Shown: positions 1 to 7,485, numbered from the stretch's first letter. The stretch is DNA of 13,568 bases from JAJRXG01 sp047634015 (GCA_047634015.1 JBLIDB010000135.1:1-13568), one strand, 5' to 3'. The notes: generated by a model from the sequence alone, not told the origin. Numbers and translations are program-made.

Positions 1-1
1 G

Positions 2-49
2 GTAGGCTCCATTGGCAAGATATGTGTAGATGGTAGGATAGTTCTTTAA
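2..49 (+). CDS. Possible C-terminal tail of an upstream gene (partial)
   Basis: Frame 2 is open from the window edge and reads VGSIGKICVDGRIVL before a TAA at 47-49. A strong terminator follows 39 nt later, so some plus-strand gene must end near here. Frame 1 is also open for 11 codons, to a TAG at 34-36, so the choice of frame is a guess. The fragment is too short to assign a family. Confidence 0.25.
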   Translation, partial: VGSIGKICVDGRIVL

Positions 50-88
50 CTTTTGAAAATGCTTAAGGGATTAAGTATTGGAGATTAC

Positions 89-126
89 GGAGCGGCTGCT
101 GGGGGGTATGCCGCTCCATTTTTTTT
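89..126 (+). terminator. Rho-independent terminator of the gene to the left
   Basis: A perfect 8-bp GC-rich stem, GGAGCGGC (89-96) with GCCGCTCC (110-117), encloses a 13-nt G-rich loop. It is followed by A and a run of nine T (118-126). The T-run is only on the plus-strand side, so it acts on transcription entering from the left edge. Confidence 0.85.
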
Positions 127-162
127 ACCCCACCCGAATCTAATAATAGATCTTACCTAAAA

Positions 163-195
163 TCAAAAGGGCCCCTTCCATTACTGAAAGAGGCC
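163..195 (-). terminator. Rho-independent terminator of the LVIVD lipoprotein gene
   Basis: On the minus strand, GGCCTCTTTC (195-186) pairs with GGAAGGGGCC (179-170). This gives ten pairs, two of them G-U, around a 6-nt loop, followed by CTTTTGATT. It lies about 40 nt past the TAG stop at 235-237. Together with the plus-strand terminator at 89-126 it separates two convergent genes. Confidence 0.65.
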
Positions 196-234
196 TGCAT
201 TTCTATCTATCGAAAAGGTCGTAAAAAAAATACT

Positions 235-1527
235 CTAATTCACTTTGATATTGCTCAATAAGCTTGGATTACTTGGCTCGTTGGTGTCGAATTGATAAAA
301 TCCGTCACTCCCGATCATTAATAGAAGGCGCGAAGACACACTTATTACATCAAAGGCGTCATATTCCTTGACATGCCCTATTTGATTCTCATGAATCTCT
401 TCTACCTCTGAGACATTAAAAACTTTTAGACCTTCATCACCTTCACATAGATAAAGAATGTCTCCTCTAACTGCTAATCCGTGCGGATTATGCATAGGAA
501 ATGATGCAATCAATTGAGGTTCCAAGAGATTAGAGACATCAACCACATCTAATTGATTTACAAAGTCTTCGCACTCATTCCCATCTCTTAACGTCACATA
601 AGCTATATCATCTTGTACCACTACAGGGTCGCATGCATTAGCATGTGCAAACGTACTTAGGTATTGTGGGTTAGTAGGATCTTCATTGTCATAAATATGC
701 ATCCCATTATTCGCTCCTATAAATAGATTGTTTTTATAAGGGAATATTGTTTCTACCCCCCATTCCATATGCGCTTCACTTACCTTCTTAGGTGCACTCA
801 AATCACTGACATCATAGATATTCATTGAATATTCGTTGACATAATAAAAGTACCCTCCAAACAATGCCATCCTGGCCAATGAACCGCCTTGACCTTGTTC
901 CGCTCCTCCAGAAAATGCTTGGTCCTGACTGATAAAAATTGGTGTGCTTACATCAGCATTTCCTCTAACACTTGAATTTAGAAATAATGCATTCTCATTA
1001 TTATCAAAGAAAAAAGGCTCACCTCTATTATCACTGCAATCAAAAGTCTCGGTAACGTCCGTTTCCACAAAATCAACGATCAAAAGACCATTATCAATTC
1101 CCCATCCTTGATTCTTTACATCATTTATCGCCCCTACTACTTTCGGCTCTTCTATATTCTCAATATCAATAACTAGGATGTTAAGATATGTATCCGCGTA
1201 AATATAATTACCAGAGAAAGCAATATCCACATTTCCAGCAATCTCTATAAATCCTAAACTTTGAGGATTATTAGGGTCTCGATTATCAATTACATGAACG
1301 CCTTCTTGTCGATCTGAAATAAGCAAGTAATTCTGATAGTAATAGATTTTTCCTGGATTCTTAAGTTCTCTTTTGGCGACGAATCTAATCTCTTCAGAAA
1401 GCTCTTCATTACTCTTATAGACTGGATCATAACGTACATAACCTATGGTAGACTCACATGTGTCTTTAGAACAGGATGTAAGACATAAGACGCCTATCAA
1501 GAACGAAAAAATTACTAATGACTTCAT
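235..1527 (-). CDS. LVIVD-repeat surface lipoprotein
   Basis: This is a 430-residue exported lipoprotein. The signal peptide MKSLVIFSFLIGVLCLTSC ends in a lipobox, LTSC, with Cys19 as the predicted lipidated residue. The body is a string of LVIVD-type repeats, each with a hydrophobic strand, a D-x-x-x-P turn and a following strand. Examples are at residues 76-92 (GVHVIDNRDPNNPQ), 115-132 (LVIDIENIEEPKVV), 235-250 (IYDVSDLSAPKKV), 275-291, 326-341 and 366-375. LVIVD proteins are expected to fold as a beta-propeller-like structure and their biochemical role is mostly unknown. A low-complexity Gly/Gln loop sits at 207-216. It lies 119 nt downstream of the hupE-like gene on the same strand and ends at the terminator at 163-195. 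The family call is firm, but no function can be given. Confidence 0.85.
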   Translation of the reverse strand: MKSLVIFSFLIGVLCLTSCSKDTCESTIGYVRYDPVYKSNEELSEEIRFVAKRELKNPGKIYYYQNYLLISDRQEGVHVIDNRDPNNPQSLGFIEIAGNVDIAFSGNYIYADTYLNILVIDIENIEEPKVVGAINDVKNQGWGIDNGLLIVDFVETDVTETFDCSDNRGEPFFFDNNENALFLNSSVRGNADVSTPIFISQDQAFSGGAEQGQGGSLARMALFGGYFYYVNEYSMNIYDVSDLSAPKKVSEAHMEWGVETIFPYKNNLFIGANNGMHIYDNEDPTNPQYLSTFAHANACDPVVVQDDIAYVTLRDGNECEDFVNQLDVVDVSNLLEPQLIASFPMHNPHGLAVRGDILYLCEGDEGLKVFNVSEVEEIHENQIGHVKEYDAFDVISVSSRLLLMIGSDGFYQFDTNEPSNPSLLSNIKVN

Positions 1528-1589
1528 AATGAAAATTTAATTGACTTTTTTTTGGAAATGGCTTTTCCTTTATACGCAGATGTACGAAG

Positions 1590-1607
1590 CAACTACGAAT
1601 GTAGTTG
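1590..1607. repeat. Short perfect hairpin between two minus-strand genes
   Basis: CAACTAC and GTAGTTG form a 7-bp perfect stem with a GAAT loop. It lies 40-57 nt past the stop of the HupE-like gene and 63-80 nt before the start of the LVIVD gene. No T-run follows on either strand, so it is not a classical terminator. It may be an RNA 3'-end structure or chance. Confidence 0.3.
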
Positions 1608-1646
1608 GGTCAACAAAGAAAAAATAAGACAAATTCTGATTTATGC

Positions 1647-2216
1647 TTACCAAAATTTGGCCTCAAGAATCAAAACCATCGCTACACTTGAAGCGGCTCC
1701 TGAAAGAAAAATGGTCCAATCACGATGCTGGATCTTTAATCTGACTAAGAAAATATAGGATAACATTAATATAGCCAGAACTATAATTATCTGCCCAATC
1801 TCTACCCCAAGATTAAATGATAAAAGAGGACCAATGATACTTTCTTCTTTACCTAGGAGGGCTTTGAAATAATTAGAAAAGCCCAATCCATGAATCCACC
1901 CGAATACCATGGCTAAAATGTAACTCCAATTGATGGAAGGCTCTTTTCTGAGAGAAAGGATATTAAAAATAGCTGTAAATAGGATTGTAAGGGGAATTAA
2001 AAACTCAATAACATCTGCCTTAAAAACCACAATACCTAAAGCAGAAAGCGCCAAAGTTATACTATGACCTACAGTAAATGCCGTAACCAAAACAAGGACC
2101 TTCCTCCATTCAGAATATCTATATACTGCACAAAGTGCGATGAGAAACAAGATGTGGTCATAACCATTGACATCCAGTATATGATCAAATCCCAATCTTA
2201 GATATATAGAAAACAT
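1647..2216 (-). CDS. HupE/UreJ family membrane protein
   Basis: This is a 189-residue polytopic inner-membrane protein with about six hydrophobic segments, near the usual length for the family. The N-terminus has the paired motifs FDHIL (His12) and YDHILFLIAL (His21). These are followed by TAFTVGHSITL (His51), WIHGLGF (His109) and FNLGVEIGQ (134-142). These histidine motifs are the family hallmark. Members next to hydrogenase or urease genes are thought to move nickel or cobalt. No hydrogenase, urease or other nickel enzyme is visible here, so the substrate is open. Many Bacteroidota carry this stand-alone short form. It is 90 nt downstream of the acidic-protein gene and 119 nt upstream of the LVIVD gene, all on the same strand, so the three may share a transcript. 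The upstream gene's promoter is the only one I could propose. Confidence 0.8.
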   Translation of the reverse strand: MFSIYLRLGFDHILDVNGYDHILFLIALCAVYRYSEWRKVLVLVTAFTVGHSITLALSALGIVVFKADVIEFLIPLTILFTAIFNILSLRKEPSINWSYILAMVFGWIHGLGFSNYFKALLGKEESIIGPLLSFNLGVEIGQIIIVLAILMLSYIFLVRLKIQHRDWTIFLSGAASSVAMVLILEAKFW

Positions 2217-2306
2217 GTTTACGATTAAATCACTCGATATTAATTAGAACCAATAAATAGAATAGACTTACAATATTAGAGTCACGACGAATAACAACAA
2301 TTGAAA

Positions 2307-2657
2307 TTAATCATCATCACTATTATCCTCCTCAGCGACATCTGGAATCTCATCTGTTACTTCCTCTAATTCATCATCATATTTCTCAGAATACTCATCT
2401 CTCACTTCATCTTTAAGAACTCCATCCGTATCATAATCATCATCTTCTTCTATAATATCTTGTGCTTCTTCGCGCGTCATTCTTACTAGATAGTATCTAT
2501 CTTCAGCCTCAAATGGCAAAGCACTCACAAATTTATTCTTTGCATTTTTAAAACTAATCAGCGACTTATCAAATCCGTAAGGATGAATAAGCTTAATCTG
2601 CTCTTGAATCTCGGAATCAAGTTTGTCAAAGTCTTTTATAACACGAGGTTTGTTCAT
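2307..2657 (-). CDS. Small acidic protein of unknown function
   Basis: This 116-residue soluble protein has no signal peptide or membrane segment. Residues 1-67 look like a compact domain: a helical start (RVIKDFDKLDSEIQEQIKLI), a PYGFDKSLISF turn and a strand pair around FVSALPFEAEDRYYLVRMT. From about residue 68 the chain is extremely acidic, with clusters such as EEDDDYD and a final DNSDDD tail. I have the impression that the pattern is conserved among Bacteroidota hypothetical proteins, but I cannot name a function. Acidic tails of this sort occur in proteins that contact basic partners or nucleic-acid-binding proteins; that is only a suggestion. It is the first gene of the minus-strand group, with a candidate -7 box 30 nt upstream. 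Confidence 0.75.
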   Translation of the reverse strand: MNKPRVIKDFDKLDSEIQEQIKLIHPYGFDKSLISFKNAKNKFVSALPFEAEDRYYLVRMTREEAQDIIEEDDDYDTDGVLKDEVRDEYSEKYDDELEEVTDEIPDVAEEDNSDDD

Positions 2658-2686
2658 GATTTTTTGTTTCTAAAATATACCTTTTT

Positions 2687-2694
2687 CAAATGTA
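2687..2694 (-). promoter_or_regulatory. Candidate -7 promoter box for the acidic-protein gene
   Basis: On the minus strand the sequence TACATTTG matches the Bacteroidota -7 consensus TAnnTTTG exactly. It ends 29 nt before the ATG at 2657, giving a leader of about 25 nt. I see no good -33 TTTG at the expected distance, so support rests on the -7 box alone. Confidence 0.35.
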
Positions 2695-2729
2695 TAGATC
2701 AAAGAAAACATATATTATGAATAAAGATC

Positions 2730-2765
2730 ATCCGAAAAATAAATATTTAATTTTTTTTTTCGGAT
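2730..2765. repeat. 10-bp inverted repeat with T10 tract in a divergent control region
   Basis: ATCCGAAAAA (2730-2739) is the perfect inverse of TTTTTCGGAT (2756-2765). The 16-nt spacer is A/T only and contains the smaller palindrome AAATATTT. Ten consecutive T occupy 2751-2760. The element lies between the divergent promoters of the acidic-protein and DUF885 genes, where a terminator is not expected. It could be a regulator site or a DNA-bending tract. Confidence 0.45.
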
Positions 2766-2803
2766 ACCCTTTTCCAATAGAATACTCTTATGAGCGAATA
2801 ATC

Positions 2804-2832
2804 TTGCTCTATTATTATATCGGATAGATTTA
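2804..2832 (+). promoter_or_regulatory. Candidate promoter of the DUF885 gene
   Basis: TTG (2804-2806) is followed after 18 nt by TAGATTTA (2825-2832), which differs from the Bacteroidota -7 consensus TAnnTTTG only in its last base. Transcription would start near 2838-2840. That would leave the ATG at 2832 outside the message and supports translation from 2907, with a leader of roughly 68 nt. Confidence 0.35.
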
Positions 2833-2906
2833 TGTGCAGAAATATCTCTCTCAGACTCTTGTATATCTTGTTTTCAAAAGCTACATTGAGATTGAACGCT
2901 TACACT

Positions 2907-4631
2907 ATGATAAAATCAACGCTTGTATTTCTATACATACTTTGTACAGTTTCTCTTTTTGCCCAAGAAGAATATGCATCCTCAGCTAATATTCTACCCG
3001 GAATTATGATTCAATACCAAGAAGATGATAGAAGCCTCAAGCGCTTCTATCATATTATAGGATCTCCAGAACGCAACAAAAGATTACAAATCTTCTATGA
3101 TACATTCTTAGATGACTTACACGCATTAAGATATGATCAATTATCCGTAAGTGATCAAGTAGATTATCAATTAATACAGAGAAAAATTGAGAACGAACTC
3201 CACCTATTAGATATAGAATCAAAGCACTATGAAGAACTCAAAGAATATATCTCTATCGGTATTCCCATCTACTCGTATGAAGCAAAGCGCCGTAGAGGAC
3301 TAAAAATCGAGGGAAAAGAATTAGCTGCTACCCTTTTTGATATTACTAAGAAGATAGAAAGTAAGACCAATGAGCTGGAAAAAAGCAAGGAGGTATGGCA
3401 TCAATCGATTTTAAAAAGTGGAAAGAGAATCATAAAAGGTCAACAAGAAGCATTGAAAAGCATATGGGAGTTCTACAATGGGTATGATCCAGAGTTCACT
3501 TGGTGGATAAAAGCTCCAAGGCTACGACTGGACACTGCTTGGACGAAATATGCCCAAGAGCTTGAAGCTCATCTTGACCAAAGTAAAATGAATAAAGATG
3601 ATGGCAGTGGTATTATAGGTTCTCCAACTGGAAGAGAAGAACTTCTAAGGTTGCTCGACAGAGATATGATTCCTTACTCTCCTGAAGAGCTGGTTGAAAT
3701 AGCCCTCAAGGAATTCGCTTGGTGCGACCAAGAACTTCTAAAAGCCAGTCGCGAAATGGGTTTTGGCGATAACTGGGAAAAAGCTCAAGAAAAGGTGAAG
3801 CAAAGCTATTTGGCTCCCAGTGAGCAACCAGAGGCAATGTTGAGGTTGTATAATGAATCCATCAGTTTTCTAAAGGATAATGACCTAATAACCATTCCTC
3901 CATTAGTTGAAGAGGTATGGAGGATGGAAATGCTTACACCAAAACAGCAACTTGTGAGCCCTTTCTTCTTAGGTGGTGAAACGCTCTATATATCATATCC
4001 GACTGATGAAATGGGGCATGAGGCTAAGATGATGAGTATGCGGGGAAACAATCCGCATTTTTCTCGAGCAACGGTCCATCACGAATTGATTGCCGGCCAT
4101 CACCTGCAAGGGTTTATGAATCGCCGCTTCCAGACTCATCGTAGAGGACAGTTTAGAACTCCCTTCTGGATGGAAGGATGGGCCTTATACTGGGAATTAC
4201 TTCTATATGAAAAGGAATTCCCTAAGTCTCCAGAAGATCGTATTGGAATGCTGTTTTGGAGGATGCACAGGTGCGCTCGGATCATATTCTCTCTCAACTA
4301 TCATCTAGAGGAATGGTCTCCACAGCAGTGCATTGACTTTTTGGTCGATCGTGTTGGTCATGAACAAGATAATGCAGAAGCAGAAGTACGGAGGTCTTTT
4401 ACCACTTCCTATCCACCTCTATATCAACTTGCCTACATGACAGGAGGGTTGCAATTCAGAGCACTAAGAGAAGAATTAGTAGGATCTGGAAAAATGCAAT
4501 TAAAAGAATTCCATGATCGCATCATTAGAGAGAATGCGATGCCTATCGAAATGCTAAGATTTATCATGAAAAATGAGCCTGTTCCTAAAGACTTTGAATC
4601 GAACTGGAGATTCTATAATGTTACGGAATAA
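2907..4631 (+). CDS. Secreted DUF885 family metallopeptidase
   Basis: This is a 574-residue exported protein of the DUF885 family, zinc-peptidase-like proteins usually 550-600 residues long. I chose the ATG at 2907 rather than the one at 2832. From 2907 the protein begins with a clean Sec signal peptide, MIKSTLVFLYILCTVSLFAQ, with cleavage expected after AQ; the longer form would bury it behind 25 residues. The metal site is HELIAGHHLQ at residues 392-401 (His392, Glu393, His398), and the second family motif EGWALYWE follows at 423-430. The N-terminal half is largely helical and charged. Members are thought to act as carboxypeptidase-like enzymes, but the substrate is unknown. It stands alone, with its own candidate promoter and no partner gene. 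The family and the export are well supported; the exact specificity is not. Confidence 0.88.
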   Translation: MIKSTLVFLYILCTVSLFAQEEYASSANILPGIMIQYQEDDRSLKRFYHIIGSPERNKRLQIFYDTFLDDLHALRYDQLSVSDQVDYQLIQRKIENELHLLDIESKHYEELKEYISIGIPIYSYEAKRRRGLKIEGKELAATLFDITKKIESKTNELEKSKEVWHQSILKSGKRIIKGQQEALKSIWEFYNGYDPEFTWWIKAPRLRLDTAWTKYAQELEAHLDQSKMNKDDGSGIIGSPTGREELLRLLDRDMIPYSPEELVEIALKEFAWCDQELLKASREMGFGDNWEKAQEKVKQSYLAPSEQPEAMLRLYNESISFLKDNDLITIPPLVEEVWRMEMLTPKQQLVSPFFLGGETLYISYPTDEMGHEAKMMSMRGNNPHFSRATVHHELIAGHHLQGFMNRRFQTHRRGQFRTPFWMEGWALYWELLLYEKEFPKSPEDRIGMLFWRMHRCARIIFSLNYHLEEWSPQQCIDFLVDRVGHEQDNAEAEVRRSFTTSYPPLYQLAYMTGGLQFRALREELVGSGKMQLKEFHDRIIRENAMPIEMLRFIMKNEPVPKDFESNWRFYNVTE

Positions 4632-4665
4632 AAAGATTAGCGAGATGCAATAATTTCGCCAGCCA

Positions 4666-4947
4666 ATGGCTACGGACATTGAAATTGTTCTATGACTTGT
4701 CCTCGGATTTAGTGCCTACTGGGCTCCAGAACCGGTTGAGACGAATACTATCAATGGCTATAAAGTCGGTATCGGATTAGGAGTCGGTGCACAGTGTATG
4801 ATCTTTGCGCTCTACAGGATGTTAAATATGAACTATCCTAAAGACAAGATTATCCATTATTATCAGAGGACATTACGTCTCTTTATTTGTGGTCTCCTGT
4901 TTTCTTTTATTCGAGTAGGTCTAAGTCTCTTGCAGTCGCAATTATAG
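4666..4947 (+). pseudogene. Broken small membrane-protein gene (in-frame TGA)
   Basis: One frame runs from ATG at 4666 to TAG at 4945-4947 (93 sense positions) with a single TGA at codon 10 (4693-4695). It reads MATDIEIVL, stop, then LVLGFSAYWAPEPVETN and a second part containing GYKVGIGLGVGAQCMIFALYR, PKDKIIHYYQRTLRLF and FSFIRVGLSLLQSQL. The translation looks like a real two- to three-span membrane protein: hydrophobic stretches are separated by a charged loop and codon use is like that of the neighbours. The first ATG after the stop is at 4798 and would leave only 49 residues and lose the first span. A TGG-to-TGA change of a tryptophan is the simplest explanation; a sequencing error is the other. 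I do not recognise the family. The rest of the gap 4632-5195 holds only control elements. Confidence 0.5.
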
Positions 4948-4976
4948 CCAGCATCGTTCAGACTTCTTACTCACAT

Positions 4977-5003
4977 TTTGGGAAACATTTGGCTTTTCCC
5001 AAA
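4977..5003 (+). terminator. Hairpin after the broken membrane-protein gene
   Basis: TTTGGGAAA (4977-4985) and TTTCCCAAA (4995-5003) form a 9-bp perfect stem with a 9-nt loop, starting 30 nt past the stop at 4947. Only a weak T-rich stretch follows (AAGTTTTG). It may be the terminator of the upstream gene, insulating the operon that starts near 5057. The GC content of the stem is low, so termination would be modest. Confidence 0.4.
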
Positions 5004-5022
5004 TCTAAGTTTTGTATCTCCA

Positions 5023-5052
5023 TTTAACTTCTATTAATTAATTATATCTTTC
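5023..5052 (+). promoter_or_regulatory. Candidate promoter of the sugar operon
   Basis: TTTA (5023-5026) and TATCTTTC (5045-5052) are separated by 18 nt. Each differs by one base from the Bacteroidota -33 (TTTG) and -7 (TAnnTTTG) boxes. The start point would fall near 5057, inside the palindrome at 5056-5069. That is the arrangement expected of a repressed promoter. Two mismatches make this tentative. Confidence 0.35.
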
Positions 5053-5055
5053 TGG

Positions 5056-5069
5056 CGTTAACGTTAACG
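5056..5069. promoter_or_regulatory. Perfect 14-bp palindrome, likely LacI-family operator
   Basis: CGTTAACGTTAACG reads the same on both strands and is centred on a CpG step. LacI-family repressors typically bind even-length palindromes with a central CG, often in the form TTAACGTTAA. It lies 126 nt before the first gene of the sugar operon and 3 nt after a candidate -7 box. No LacI-type gene is encoded in this window, so the regulator would lie elsewhere. Confidence 0.55.
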
Positions 5070-5195
5070 ATTCAAAAGGAAAGAGTACGAAGTAGTTACT
5101 CCGGAGCTGGAATTAAATTAACTGGACTTCTGAGAAAAATAAATGTTGTCCTTGAAATATTAGGGATAGGTATCTTGTAAAATTAAAACCAACGA
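5070..5195 (+). other. Probable 5' leader of the sugar operon
   Basis: If transcription starts near 5057, the message has an untranslated leader of about 138 nt. I see no open frame of note, no recognisable riboswitch and no strong hairpin in it; the largest local symmetry is the 8-bp palindrome CTCCGGAG. No clear Shine-Dalgarno sequence precedes the ATG at 5196, as is common in Bacteroidota. Confidence 0.3.
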
Positions 5196-6575
5196 ATGAT
5201 CATAAACAAATCCATAGAAGCAAAAGATCTAAAAGATAAAGTATCTCGTCTATTCCAACTCTCCGGAGAAAAAATTCTTGCCATAAAGAAAGAATACAAC
5301 CATGATAAAGGATCACCAGTATTTACGGTAGGCGGCAAGTATTCGACTCGAGGATGGACAGAATGGACGCAAGGATTTGAATTTGGATCGGCTGTAATTC
5401 AGTATGATGCAACCGGCGATGAACAATTCCTTGAGATCGGGCGAAAAGAGACTTTAGACAAGATGGATTCTCATTTGGGACATTTTGGCGTCCATGATCA
5501 TGGCTTTAATAATCTGAGCACCTATGGCAATCTACTCCGATTGATGAAAGAAGGCAAAATAGCCGAAAACGAATGGGAGCAAAATTTCTACGTACTTGCA
5601 CTAAGGTTATCAGGCTCTGTTCAAGCCAAAAGATGGACGCCAATTGCAAATGATGGTGGATATGTCTATTCTTTTAATGGGCCCCACTCTTTATTTGTTG
5701 ATACCATCAGGTCTATGCGTTCCCTAGTAGTTAGCCATGAACTGGGTTATGCCCTATGGCAGGATCATGACGTCCAAACAAGTTTATTAGAGAGAAGTAT
5801 CAAACACAACTTTGCTACTGCAGATTTTGCAGTGTATTATGGTGAAGGGCGCGATAGTTATGACTTACTCGGTCGTACTGCACATGAGTCTGTATTCAAT
5901 ACTAATGACGGGAATTATAGATGCCCGAATACTCAACAAGGGTATAGTGGGTTTTCTACTTGGACTCGAGGACTGGCTTGGGCTATTACTGGATTCGCAG
6001 AGCAATTAGAATATATCCAAACCTTATCAGATGCAGATCTTAGTGTTTTTGGAGGCAAAGCTGTTGTAGAAGCTAAATATCTAAAAGCTGCCAAGGCGAC
6101 TTGCGATTTCTATCTATCATATACTCCTACTGATGGAATCCCTTACTGGGATACTGGAGCACCTAATCTTCATAAGTTGGGTGATTACCTAGAAAGACCA
6201 TCGGATCCATATAATGATTTCGAACCTATCGATAGCTCTGCTGCTGCAATAGCTGGTCAAGGTTTATTACGCTTGGGCAAATACCTTAAAGAATCTGACC
6301 CGGCGGCAGCTGCCAAATACTGGCAAGCTGGATTGACTGTAGTCGAAAATCTATTTCAAGAACCTTATCTAAGTACGAATCCCGCACATCAAGGCTTACT
6401 TCTACATTCGATATATCATCAACCTAATGGTTGGGACTACGTGCCTTCTGGAAGTAAAATTGCTAATGGAGAGTCTTCTATGTGGGGAGATTATCATGCG
6501 AGGGAATTAGCTCTATATCTACACCGTATTATAGAAAATGAACCGTACTATACATTTTTCAGATGTGCTCAATAA
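5196..6575 (+). CDS. GH88-like unsaturated glucuronyl hydrolase
   Basis: This 459-residue protein resembles glycoside hydrolase family 88. Those enzymes remove a 4,5-unsaturated uronic acid from the non-reducing end of oligosaccharides made by polysaccharide lyases, by hydrating the double bond. Family features visible are HDHGF with Asp101 and VDTIRSMRSL with Asp169, which match the two aspartates known to be essential in GH88. Others are TAHESVFNTNDG (228-239), the WTRGLAWAITGF segment (256-267), DSSAAAIAGQGLLRLG (346-361), LLLHSIYHQPNGWDYVP and GESSMWGDYHAREL near the end. The pattern fits an alpha/alpha barrel. There is no signal peptide, so it should act in the cytoplasm on imported oligosaccharide. 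It is the first gene of the operon and comes 126 nt after the palindrome. GH105 is the nearest alternative; the DSSAAAIA motif favours GH88. Which lyase product it takes (ulvan, glycosaminoglycan or other) cannot be told. Confidence 0.87.
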   Translation: MIINKSIEAKDLKDKVSRLFQLSGEKILAIKKEYNHDKGSPVFTVGGKYSTRGWTEWTQGFEFGSAVIQYDATGDEQFLEIGRKETLDKMDSHLGHFGVHDHGFNNLSTYGNLLRLMKEGKIAENEWEQNFYVLALRLSGSVQAKRWTPIANDGGYVYSFNGPHSLFVDTIRSMRSLVVSHELGYALWQDHDVQTSLLERSIKHNFATADFAVYYGEGRDSYDLLGRTAHESVFNTNDGNYRCPNTQQGYSGFSTWTRGLAWAITGFAEQLEYIQTLSDADLSVFGGKAVVEAKYLKAAKATCDFYLSYTPTDGIPYWDTGAPNLHKLGDYLERPSDPYNDFEPIDSSAAAIAGQGLLRLGKYLKESDPAAAAKYWQAGLTVVENLFQEPYLSTNPAHQGLLLHSIYHQPNGWDYVPSGSKIANGESSMWGDYHARELALYLHRIIENEPYYTFFRCAQ

Positions 6576-6632
6576 ACATAGATGAATACAATTTCTATAA
6601 AAGAGTAAAACTACAGGGTAAGAAAATAATAA

Positions 6633-7463
6633 ATGAGTGAACCAATAAAAGATTTTTCTAAACTGTGTATCCATACGATTACCACTAAACCATGGAAATT
6701 AGAAACGGTATTAGAAAAGTATGCCGAACATGGAGTAAAAGGAATTAGCGTCTGGCAAAATGTGGTAGAAGAATATGGCGCTACAAAAGTGGGAGAAATG
6801 ATTGCTTCCTACCCTATTGATGTTGTTTCATATGTGAGAGGAGGGTTCCTCCCTTCTCATTCGAAGGCAGAAAGGGTAAAGGCAATCGATCACAACAAAA
6901 AGCTCATAGAAGAAGCTGCTGCCATAAATGCACCTCAGTTGGTATTGGTAGTTGGCGCTGATCCAAAGCAATCTATGCAGACTTCTCGAATACAAGTTCA
7001 AGATGGTATCGAAGCATTAATTCCATTTGCTTCTGAGATGGGAGTTCAACTTACTATAGAGCCACTGCATCCTATGTATGCAGATACGCGATCTGCAATC
7101 AACACTTTGGGCCAAGCTAATACAATGGCGGAATCGATAAACTCAGATTGGGTTGGAATCGCCGTAGATGTATATCATCTTTGGTGGGATGACAATCTGG
7201 AGGCAGAAATCAAGCGATGTGGGGCCAACGGGAATCTTTATGCCTATCATATCTGTGATTGGAAAGTGCATCCTGTAGACATGCTCAATGATCGCGGATT
7301 AATGGGTGAAGGATGTATTGATCTTCCCGTTATTAGAAGTTGGGTAGAAGCAGCGGGATTTGAAGGATATAATGAAGTGGAGATATTCTCTAATGAATAT
7401 TGGGCAATAGATCAAACCACCTTTTTAGAAAAGATAATTACGAATTATAAAAAGTATTCTTAA
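6633..7463 (+). CDS. TIM-barrel sugar isomerase/epimerase
   Basis: This 276-residue cytoplasmic protein belongs to the xylose-isomerase-like TIM barrel superfamily (AP endonuclease 2 type). These enzymes use one divalent metal to isomerise, epimerise or dehydrate keto sugars. The expected metal ligands are all present: Glu143 in LTIEPLHP, Asp179 in GIAVDVYHLWWD, His206 in YAYHICDW and Glu250 in YNEVEIFS, with His182 nearby. Repeating strand-helix units run through the whole length. It starts 57 nt after the GH88 gene and ends 22 nt before the Gfo/Idh gene. Pairing of such a barrel with a Gfo/Idh dehydrogenase is common in inositol and 3-keto-sugar pathways, so its substrate may be the product of that dehydrogenase. 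Specificity cannot be read from sequence. Confidence 0.83.
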   Translation: MSEPIKDFSKLCIHTITTKPWKLETVLEKYAEHGVKGISVWQNVVEEYGATKVGEMIASYPIDVVSYVRGGFLPSHSKAERVKAIDHNKKLIEEAAAINAPQLVLVVGADPKQSMQTSRIQVQDGIEALIPFASEMGVQLTIEPLHPMYADTRSAINTLGQANTMAESINSDWVGIAVDVYHLWWDDNLEAEIKRCGANGNLYAYHICDWKVHPVDMLNDRGLMGEGCIDLPVIRSWVEAAGFEGYNEVEIFSNEYWAIDQTTFLEKIITNYKKYS

Positions 7464-7485
7464 TAACAATTAGAAATAATCAATA

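Noticed and set aside
1552..1758. 68-residue open frame on the plus strand
   Set aside because: It overlaps the 3' end of the HupE-like gene on the opposite strand, has no signal or recognisable motif, and its second half is antisense to well-conserved coding sequence.
2832..2906. Longer N-terminus for the DUF885 protein
   Set aside because: It would place 25 residues before a clean signal peptide, and the ATG overlaps the candidate -7 box.
4666..4947. UGA read as tryptophan or selenocysteine (altered code)
   Set aside because: The nearby genes encode Trp with TGG and have no in-frame TGA, and the amidohydrolase frame ends at TGA (12994-12996). There is no hairpin of the kind needed for selenocysteine right after the codon. 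The lack of TGA stops in the complete genes is expected from AT-rich codon use in a small sample.
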